Shown here one piece after another: positions 1 through 5,152 of a stretch of 6,398 bases of DNA. A program made the position numbers and the translations under genes. The stretch lies in NCBI GenBank assembly GCA_002696685.1, contig NZSI01000026.1, positions 81,472-87,869 of the forward strand, in the 5' to 3' direction. The stretch's first letter is position 1. Each line of letters opens with the position of its first letter. This DNA comes from Chloroflexota bacterium. Its GTDB lineage: Bacteria > Chloroflexota > Dehalococcoidia > SAR202 > UBA826. The notes under the pieces were generated by a model. It saw nothing but the letters and a program-made list of their open reading frames with translations, ran no database searches and was not told the DNA's origin.

Positions 1-326
1 AAGGCCATGACGATAGCTGCACCCCAGGAATAAGACCTCCATCGCCATAGTACCTTTTTTGTTTCCTTTCTTTCTGGAGCACCCATAATTGTTGACACAA
101 CCGATAAGCCTGTTACAACCCAAGGGAAAATGAGTGTCAGCATGGCCCCTGTTCCATTCATCTCAATCAGGGTTAATTTTGTTTCAGATAGCTGATTTAA
201 GCCTCCTGACTGAGCGACTATTTCAGTTCCTGCAAATAGAGGTATAAACATGAGTATCACAGCTGATATTACCGTTGATATATGGCTGAGTCCGGCCAGG
301 ATCGTTGCTGGCTTAATTCCAGACAT
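1..326 (-). CDS. Unknown multi-pass membrane protein, N-terminal 108 residues (3' end beyond left edge)
   Basis: I do not recognise this protein. The frame opens at ATG 326-324 and stays open to the left edge, so the C-terminus is missing. The visible part looks like an integral membrane protein. A first hydrophobic segment spans about residues 7-32 (TILAGLSHISTVISAVILMF...). A polar loop follows at 35-57, then a second segment at about 58-83 (around LIFPWVVTGLSVVSTIMG), a strongly basic loop at 85-97 (ERKETKKVLWRWR), and the start of a third segment from about 99. The basic loop predicts, by the positive-inside rule, that it and the N-terminus face the cytoplasm. There is no cleavable signal peptide and no motif that gives a function. 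The start codon shares its A with the sirtuin stop (TAATG), so translation is probably coupled to that gene. The ribosome binding site is weak: AAAGG about 13 bases upstream, and a closer GAGA. The existence of the gene is well supported by the overlap and the hydrophobic pattern; its role is unknown. Confidence 0.75.
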   Translation of the reverse strand, partial: MSGIKPATILAGLSHISTVISAVILMFIPLFAGTEIVAQSGGLNQLSETKLTLIEMNGTGAMLTLIFPWVVTGLSVVSTIMGAPERKETKKVLWRWRSYSWGAAIVMA

Positions 327-1165
327 TATCTCGATTCGGCCTTTATGAGGTTCACTGTTTCTACTAGGGCAGGAAGGGTTATTGCTGTGGGTCCTCGAAG
401 TGTTATGTTGGCGATACTCGTCAGAGGTGTTTCATTTGGATTTGCCTCTATTAAAATGCCCCCAGCTGCCTGGATATCCTGTGGGAAACTTGCTGCTGGA
501 TATACGGTGGCGGATGTTCCTATAACGATTATGCAAGTTGCTTTTGAGCTTTGTAGGAAACATGAATCTAGGGTTCCGCTAGGTATTGGTTCTCCAAACA
601 TCACTGTATCTGACTTGACTGGAGATCCACAATCAGGACACATTGGCGGGAAATTGTTTGATGGACCGGTCACACCCGGCATAATCTCTCCAGTGGGAAA
701 CCTACTTTTATGCCATCGTGCTTCACATCCGATGCATCTAAGCATTGTCCGATTCCCATGAATTTCAGTCACTGATTTAGAGCCTGCCTTGAAATGCAGA
801 TCGTCAACATTTTGGGTAATCTGATGTTGTAAAGCACCTATTTCCTCTAGGTCAACCAGAGCATAATGACCTTTGTTTGGTGTGGCTCTATCTATAGCTT
901 CTCTAAATTTTGTTCTTTCTGGGTCAATCTGTTGATCTAGATTTTGTAGCCACCAGGATTCCGGGTTTCTTAGGAAATCTTCATACCCATTTCCAGAAGG
1001 TTCTCCTAATTTTGTCCACAGCCCTCCTGGGCCACGGAAAGTTGGGATTCCACTCTCGACTGAGATTCCCGCCCCTACAAGAGCTATCGTGTAAGACGAG
1101 TCAAACAAGGATTGTGCTGCAGACCGGACTGCGGATTCATCAATATTAAAGTTATCGGTGGTCAT
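326..1165 (-). CDS. Sir2-family NAD-dependent protein deacylase (sirtuin)
   Basis: Sirtuins remove acyl groups from protein lysines. They use NAD+ and release nicotinamide and O-acyl-ADP-ribose, and in bacteria they act in the cytoplasm. From ATG 1165 the protein has 279 residues, normal for a bacterial sirtuin. The NAD-binding GAG-x-S-x-x-SGIPTFRG motif is at residues 31-45, TQNVDDLH at 117-124, and the catalytic His is H136 in EIHGN. A zinc-ribbon of four cysteines is C144, C147, C176 and C179. GTSATVYPAA at 216-225 and the IEANP segment near 239-243 complete the Rossmann fold. TTG lies directly before the ATG (1168-1166) and could also serve as start; I prefer ATG. No strong ribosome binding site is visible. 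The Tyr-x-x-Arg pair that marks the desuccinylase type (E. coli CobB, SIRT5) seems absent: the aligned stretch after NPESWW reads LQNLDQ. A deacetylase is therefore more likely, though that alignment is by eye. It sits 73 bp downstream of recF and overlaps the next gene by one base. Confidence 0.95.
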   Translation of the reverse strand: MTTDNFNIDESAVRSAAQSLFDSSYTIALVGAGISVESGIPTFRGPGGLWTKLGEPSGNGYEDFLRNPESWWLQNLDQQIDPERTKFREAIDRATPNKGHYALVDLEEIGALQHQITQNVDDLHFKAGSKSVTEIHGNRTMLRCIGCEARWHKSRFPTGEIMPGVTGPSNNFPPMCPDCGSPVKSDTVMFGEPIPSGTLDSCFLQSSKATCIIVIGTSATVYPAASFPQDIQAAGGILIEANPNETPLTSIANITLRGPTAITLPALVETVNLIKAESR

Positions 1166-1238
1166 CAAATTGGACTTAAATGTATGTTTATTTTCGCTGT
1201 GTTAGATTCTACTACCACTCGAAAACTTTTTCGGACAC
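1166..1238 (-). other. recF-sirtuin spacer with a short near-palindrome
   Basis: This 73-bp non-coding gap holds CGAAAACTTTTTCG at 1220-1233: perfect 6-bp arms (CGAAAA/TTTTCG) around a 2-bp centre, starting 5 bp beyond the recF stop. As RNA it could form only a 5-bp, AT-rich stem with a 4-base loop and no U-run, so it is a poor terminator. It could be an operator or chance. The rest is AT-rich and might carry a weak promoter for the sirtuin, but I cannot point to a convincing -35/-10 pair. Confidence 0.35.
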
Positions 1239-2393
1239 TTAGGCTGAAGTAATCGTTCCATTGTCAACGAGAAGGTTGTTAGCTACCGAAACGAACTCGT
1301 TTGGAATAGAGTCGAGTTCTGCACTCGTCACAATGCATTGTTGGTACTGGGTGATATGCTCCATAATCTGGCGTCGTCTGGTGGCATCGAGTTCTGATAA
1401 CAGGTCATCCAATAGTAGTAGTGGTTCGCTGCCCCGACGCTCTTTAAGGTAAGTTGATTCTGCCAGCTTTAAGGCTAATACAGCCGTTCTTGCCTGCCCC
1501 CTTGACGCATATCGGCTTGCATCATTTTGATTTATCAATATAGACATATCATCACGCTGGGGGCCAACTGATGTTGAACCCTGTGCTATATCCTTGGCTC
1601 TGCATTTTTCTAGTGCTAACAGTATTGAACTGGAGGTTGGAGTTCCTTCTTCCCCAGGTATTGTAGGGCGATACAATAACTGCAGCGATTCTTTAGCGGT
1701 GTCCAACTGCATATGGAAAGGCTTCAACAGTTCAGACAGCCTATCAACTACTTTCATCCTAGTTTTTATGATTTCACAACCATGTTGTGCCAATTGGTCA
1801 TCCCAAAACTGTAGTTCGTCTTGTGTAGATACACCTTCTCTGATAGATCTTAGTAGGTGATTCCTATGTCGGTTCGCCTCTTGATAACGTTTTAATGCCT
1901 CAAGGTAGTGTTTGTCTATCTGGGATATGAGAATGTCGAGATACCGACGCCTTACGGTCGGGTTCCCGAATACAATATCTAGATCATCTGCTGTAAAAAG
2001 TACAGCGTTTAGCGTTCCTATCAGGTCGGATGACCGTTTTGGGCTACCGTTAATCCGTATATATTTTTGTGTTGCAAAGCCGTCTTTATTTTCTGAAAAC
2101 AGACACCTATAGTGGATTTCTATTTTGTTTGATAACTCACCGTTATGGGTGTTTGCACTCACTTTGGCGTAAGTTAGCTCTTGTTCAGATGTGGGGGCAG
2201 AATTATGGTTAATTAGTTCCCGCTCTATCGACGCTCTCGCAGATCTGGCCATAGCGAGCAGATATAAAGCCTCTAAGAGATTGCTTTTTCCATGTCCGTT
2301 TTTCCCTGTTAGCAGGGTTAAGCCTTCTGGTAGATTCAACTCCAGCTGAGTGTAGTTTCGAAAATTTGAAATAGAGATGTTGGAGATGTGTAT
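1239..2393 (-). CDS. recF: RecF, DNA replication/repair ABC-type ATPase
   Basis: RecF is an SMC-like ATPase of the RecFOR pathway. It binds gapped DNA at stalled forks and, with RecO and RecR, helps load RecA. The N-terminal stretch reads (I/M)HISNISISNFRNY, the standard RecF opening. Walker A GKNGHGKS is at residues 30-37, GPQRDD precedes the C-terminal lobe, the ABC signature is SRGQARTAVLALKLAE near 297-312, and Walker B LLLLDD with the D-loop SELD is at about 325-336. The length of 384 residues is normal. The start is odd. The in-frame TAA at 2399-2397 lies just upstream, and the codon aligning with the family's initiator Met is ATA at 2393-2391, 7 bases after GGAGA. The first conventional start, TTG 2339, would delete FRNY and the first strand and has GGAG touching it with no spacer. 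I therefore annotate the ATA, while noting it may be a base error for ATG. The gene may lead a unit with the sirtuin and membrane gene. Confidence 0.95.
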   Translation of the reverse strand: MHISNISISNFRNYTQLELNLPEGLTLLTGKNGHGKSNLLEALYLLAMARSARASIERELINHNSAPTSEQELTYAKVSANTHNGELSNKIEIHYRCLFSENKDGFATQKYIRINGSPKRSSDLIGTLNAVLFTADDLDIVFGNPTVRRRYLDILISQIDKHYLEALKRYQEANRHRNHLLRSIREGVSTQDELQFWDDQLAQHGCEIIKTRMKVVDRLSELLKPFHMQLDTAKESLQLLYRPTIPGEEGTPTSSSILLALEKCRAKDIAQGSTSVGPQRDDMSILINQNDASRYASRGQARTAVLALKLAESTYLKERRGSEPLLLLDDLLSELDATRRRQIMEHITQYQQCIVTSAELDSIPNEFVSVANNLLVDNGTITSA

Positions 2394-2400
2394 TGTTTAT

Positions 2401-2405
2401 TCTCC
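2401..2405 (-). promoter_or_regulatory. recF ribosome binding site that decides an ATA start
   Basis: On the minus strand GGAGA (2405-2401) stands 7 bases before ATA 2393-2391, which is ideal spacing. No ATG, GTG or TTG lies in the recF frame near it, and a TAA intervenes at 2399-2397. The two G's are also part of a possible weak 4-bp hairpin (CCAA, 8-base loop, TTGG; 2419-2404), which could reduce access but is too short to rely on. Confidence 0.6.
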
Positions 2406-2572
2406 AAGTGGATATTTGGCCCGATTAACATATGAAATATCATAAGCGAACCATTTCGATTCTAGCACGAGGGCAAAACCGACCCTAATTAATTTAAAAC
2501 ATACGATTTGGAACTGTTGAGTTTTACTGTGAGATACTTTTGGGGATATTAGCCGAGCGCCCGAATTGCAGT

Positions 2573-2582
2573 GGAGAGGGAG
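2573..2582 (+). promoter_or_regulatory. cofD ribosome binding site
   Basis: The purine-rich run GGAGAGGGAG ends 7 bases before TTG 2590. This strong, well-spaced site supports TTG as the true start of cofD, since no ATG or GTG lies at a suitable place. Confidence 0.75.
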
Positions 2583-2589
2583 TTAATTA

Positions 2590-3525
2590 TTGGAGAACTT
2601 AAAAGTACTTGCTCTTGCAGGAGGGGTTGGAGGAGCGAAATTAGCATTAGGTTTAAGTGATATTCTCGATGACGGTAACCTTGCGATCGTTGTTAATACC
2701 GGAGATGATGAAGAATTTTATGGTTTGCACGTCTCTCCTGATTTGGACACAGTCATGTATACACTTGGGGGTATCGCTAATCCTGACACAGGCTGGGGGA
2801 TAAGTGGAGAAACTTTTAGATCTTTAAATAGACTGAATCAATACGGGGCTGATACTTGGTTCAATTTAGGCGATTTAGATATGGCGACTCACATAAGGAG
2901 GACAGACTTACTAAGTCAGGGCAATACACTCTCTGAAGTTACCAATAGTATGTGTTCTTCATTAGGGATAACTCATCCTATATTTCCGATGACCGATGAC
3001 ATACTCAAGACGATTGTCGTTACTGAAGTAAGTGATATGTCATTTCAGGAGTATTTTGTAAAAAACAGATGTGAACCTCGAGTAATATCACTCAAATTCG
3101 ATTCACCTTCAGAATGTAGTCCTTCTCCCGGTTTTGTGACAGCTTTAGATCAGAGTGATTTGTTAGTGTTTTGTCCCTCGAATCCTTTTTTAAGCGTTGA
3201 TCCTATTCTTGCTGTACCTGGCGTTCGGAAGAAAATTGAAAATTTTCGTGGCTCACGAATATCGGTAAGTCCTATCGTGGGGGGAGAAGCTATAAAGGGA
3301 CCAGCAGGGAAGATATTGAGAGAGCTTGGGCATGAGGTTTCCTGTGTTGGTGTGGCAAAACGTTATGTTGGTTTGTGCGATGTTTTCATCATAGATAGTG
3401 TTGACGTTGATCTAGCGTCGTCGATTGAAAAACTTGGTATGAGAGTTGTCGTCACTAACACCATCATGAACAATGATCAACAAAAGAGGACTCTCGCCCA
3501 AGAAATATTGAGCTTGGATTATTAA
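2590..3525 (+). CDS. cofD: CofD/FbiA, 2-phospho-L-lactate (or phosphoenolpyruvate) transferase of F420 biosynthesis
   Basis: CofD transfers the phospho-acid part of a GDP-activated intermediate onto the deazaflavin Fo, giving F420-0 (or dehydro-F420-0 if the donor carries phosphoenolpyruvate). It is a cytoplasmic enzyme. At 311 residues it has family length. The N-terminal nucleotide-binding loop AGGVGGAK is at residues 10-17 and NTGDD at 36-40 is followed by SPDLDT at 49-54. WFNLGDLDMATH is at 90-101, FQEYFVKNR at 152-160, CPSNPF at 195-200, PILAVPG at 205-211 and SPIVGGEAIKGPAGK at 227-241. All are hallmark blocks of the family and none is missing. Translation starts at TTG 2590 behind a strong ribosome binding site. 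cofC follows after 3 bp. Which phospho-acid is used cannot be told from these motifs. The downstream oxidoreductase suggests the cell both makes and uses F420. Confidence 0.96.
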   Translation: MENLKVLALAGGVGGAKLALGLSDILDDGNLAIVVNTGDDEEFYGLHVSPDLDTVMYTLGGIANPDTGWGISGETFRSLNRLNQYGADTWFNLGDLDMATHIRRTDLLSQGNTLSEVTNSMCSSLGITHPIFPMTDDILKTIVVTEVSDMSFQEYFVKNRCEPRVISLKFDSPSECSPSPGFVTALDQSDLLVFCPSNPFLSVDPILAVPGVRKKIENFRGSRISVSPIVGGEAIKGPAGKILRELGHEVSCVGVAKRYVGLCDVFIIDSVDVDLASSIEKLGMRVVVTNTIMNNDQQKRTLAQEILSLDY

Positions 3526-3528
3526 TTG

Positions 3529-4179
3529 ATGCCTCCGGTTACCATTCTGATTCCCGTAAAGGAACCCCATCATTCGAAGACACGATTGTCTGGACTGCTT
3601 AGCTGTTCACAACGGTCAGAACTTACAGTGAACATGTTAATACGTGTTATCCAAGCGGCGGTTTGTTCAGCAGTTGACGATATTGTAGTTGCAGGTAGTC
3701 AGTTTAATTCTCTAAAACAGTTGATAGAGGGACGGGAATTCGGACCTGTGAGATGGGTGGATGTATCGGGCCAGGATCTAAATGATGATGTGGAGATGGC
3801 GTCGGATATCATAAAAAATTCTGGGAGGGCGTATATCTATATCCCTGGTGATGTTCCATTTATTACCAGCAATGATATTGAAGATGTCATTAAATCGTCA
3901 GAAGATGGTGAAATCTTCGTGTTTGTTCCATCCGAATCTGATGGTGGAACTAATGCTATGTTGATTCCTCCGTCATCTGATTTCATACCACTGTTGGGAG
4001 TGGACAGTTTTAGAAGACATTGTGAGTATGCTGAGGGTAATACGTTGGATTACAAAATTGTAAGACCATTTGGATTCACTCTAGATTTGGATACTGAGAA
4101 GGACCTGGTCCGTTGCGAGGAAATAGAACCTGGATTTACAGACAGGTTAGGAGCGGTTCCTAAGGATAGATTGGAGTAA
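3529..4179 (+). CDS. cofC: CofC, phospholactate/phosphoenolpyruvate guanylyltransferase of F420 biosynthesis
   Basis: CofC activates 2-phospho-L-lactate, or phosphoenolpyruvate in many bacteria, with GTP to give the GDP-linked donor used by CofD. From ATG 3529 it has 216 residues, normal for the family, and folds as a MobA-like nucleotidyltransferase. The N-terminal PVKEPHHSKTRLS (residues 9-21) matches the P-x-K-x-x-x-x-x-KTRL nucleotide-binding block. The metal-site motif PGDVPF is at 106-111, PSESDGGTNAM at 134-144 and SFRRH at 160-164. LDLDTEKDL, from about 185, matches the usual D-x-D-T-x-x-DL close. TTG 3526, touching the cofD stop, is an alternative start that adds one residue. There is no clear ribosome binding site, so translation is probably coupled to cofD. 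The last codons carry GGAG, the ribosome binding site of the next gene. Confidence 0.95.
   Translation: MPPVTILIPVKEPHHSKTRLSGLLSCSQRSELTVNMLIRVIQAAVCSAVDDIVVAGSQFNSLKQLIEGREFGPVRWVDVSGQDLNDDVEMASDIIKNSGRAYIYIPGDVPFITSNDIEDVIKSSEDGEIFVFVPSESDGGTNAMLIPPSSDFIPLLGVDSFRRHCEYAEGNTLDYKIVRPFGFTLDLDTEKDLVRCEEIEPGFTDRLGAVPKDRLE
4173..4176 (+). promoter_or_regulatory. Ribosome binding site for the LLM oxidoreductase, inside the cofC 3' end
   Basis: GGAG overlaps the last two cofC codons and lies 9 bases before ATG 4186. It fixes the start of the oxidoreductase and fits co-transcription with cofC. Confidence 0.6.
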
Positions 4180-4185
4180 TGGCAA

Positions 4186-5145
4186 ATGACAAATAAACTA
4201 AATGTTGGGATCTTAATGCCCACCAGAGGGTTGCTGATGCAGGGAGACCAGCCTGACGATATTGAGCAATTAATCTCAATGGCTGTAACTTCTGAGGAAG
4301 CCGGTATAGACTCAGTATGGGTGGGTGATAGCCTCACAGCCAAGCCAAGACTTGAGCCTCTCACTACCCTTTCAGCAATTGCATCTCGAACCTCTTTAGT
4401 GCGTCTAGGAACTGCTGTCATGCTAGGTCCATTGAGGCATCCTGTTTCACTTGCTCACGCTGCTACTACTGTCGACTTGATTTCCAAGGGACGTATCATT
4501 CTTGGAATGGGAGTTGGGGGGGCTTTTAATGAGGCCCAAAGGGCTGAATGGAAGAATGCTGGAATAGACCCAAAGTATAGGGGTGGTCGACTTGAAGAGT
4601 TGTTAAAAATATTCAAACCTCTGACGCGAGGTGAAAAAGTTACGTTTCATGGGCGTCATTTTGACGTGGATAACGTGTCTATTAAGCCTGTTTCCCCGCA
4701 ATTGAACGGCGTACCGGTGTTGGTGGCGGCCCATGGGCGCTCTAAGTTGGAACGGCAATTCCAGAGGGTCATGTTGGGTGATGGGTCCATATCAATATCA
4801 GATTATCCTGAAGAATACTCTCTAGCCCTGACTAGAATAAGAGATCATGCTGATAAGCTAGGAATTGACAACGCTGGCCTCGAAAAAGCTTTTTATATGA
4901 CTATTAACATGCACAAGGACAGAGTATTTGCAGCGGAGGAGGCGGATAAATTTCTCAAACTTTACTATGGAATTAATATTTGGCAGGATCGATGGGGACC
5001 ATGGGGACCCGCTGAAGAGGTCGTAAGTAGGATCGGTAGTTATGAGAAAGCTGGTGCCCAAACCGTTATAGTCAGATTCGCATCTTTTGATCAGGAGAAA
5101 CAATTAGACATTTTCCTGAGTGATGTTTTGCCTTATTTATATTGA
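4186..5145 (+). CDS. LLM-class (luciferase-like) flavin- or F420-dependent oxidoreductase
   Basis: The protein has 319 residues and the TIM-barrel pattern of the bacterial luciferase / F420-dependent reductase superfamily. The N-terminal strand NVGILMPTRG is at residues 6-15, AGIDSVWVGDSL near 39-50, and an RLGTAVMLGPLRHPVSLA block and GRIILGMGVGG from about 105 follow. The mid-region GDGSISISDYPEEY is typical of the family, as is the C-terminal AGAQTVIVRF. These enzymes either move hydride between F420 and an organic substrate or act as two-component monooxygenases with FMNH2. Sequence reading alone does not separate the two. The gene starts 6 bp after cofC in a cofD-cofC-LLM operon, which favours an F420-dependent enzyme; that is inference from context. 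The substrate is unknown. The gene ends 7 bp from the stop of the convergent ligA. Nothing is truncated. Confidence 0.93.
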   Translation: MTNKLNVGILMPTRGLLMQGDQPDDIEQLISMAVTSEEAGIDSVWVGDSLTAKPRLEPLTTLSAIASRTSLVRLGTAVMLGPLRHPVSLAHAATTVDLISKGRIILGMGVGGAFNEAQRAEWKNAGIDPKYRGGRLEELLKIFKPLTRGEKVTFHGRHFDVDNVSIKPVSPQLNGVPVLVAAHGRSKLERQFQRVMLGDGSISISDYPEEYSLALTRIRDHADKLGIDNAGLEKAFYMTINMHKDRVFAAEEADKFLKLYYGINIWQDRWGPWGPAEEVVSRIGSYEKAGAQTVIVRFASFDQEKQLDIFLSDVLPYLY

Positions 5146-5152
5146 CTAGATA

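Larger units (their letters stand above)
2394..2589. promoter_or_regulatory. Divergent recF / cofD intergenic region
   Basis: These 196 bp separate recF (minus) from cofD (plus) and must hold both promoters. No strong consensus sigma-70 promoter is visible. For cofD, weak pairs are CCGACC (2479-2484) with TACGAT (2502-2507) at 17 bp, or TTGGAA (2508-2513) with GATACT (2533-2538) at 19 bp. For recF, TATGAT on the minus strand near 2443-2438 is a possible -10 without a good -35. An AT-rich block at 2486-2499 could help either direction. An imperfect direct repeat, ACTGTTGAG (2513-2521) and ACTGTGAG (2526-2533), is spaced 13 bp start to start. I find no tRNA, riboswitch core or small gene here. 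Confidence 0.5.

Noticed and set aside
282..761. A 159-codon open frame on the plus strand
   Set aside because: It lies antisense to the sirtuin and the start of the membrane gene, both supported by motifs; its translation shows no family resemblance.
2337..2339. TTG as the start of recF
   Set aside because: It would cut off the conserved FRNY-containing N-terminus, and its GGAG directly abuts the codon with no spacer.
2447..2458. CGAACCATTTCG as a possible Bacillus-type SOS (LexA) box upstream of recF
   Set aside because: The arms are only CGAA/TTCG and the spacing is 2 bp shorter than the CGAAC-N4-GTTCG pattern.
2498..2510. Similarity of AAACATACGATTT here to AAACATACATTT upstream of the sirtuin
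   Set aside because: It is short, AT-rich and differs by an indel; chance is the simplest explanation.
2540..2582. A possible tRNA or structured leader, prompted by GGGGATATTAGCC before cofD
   Set aside because: No acceptor-stem partner, anticodon arm or T-loop sequence can be found; it looks like plain leader with a ribosome binding site.
4050..4421. A 123-codon open frame on the minus strand
   Set aside because: It is antisense to the cofC end and the LLM start, which have conserved motifs and ribosome binding sites on the other strand.
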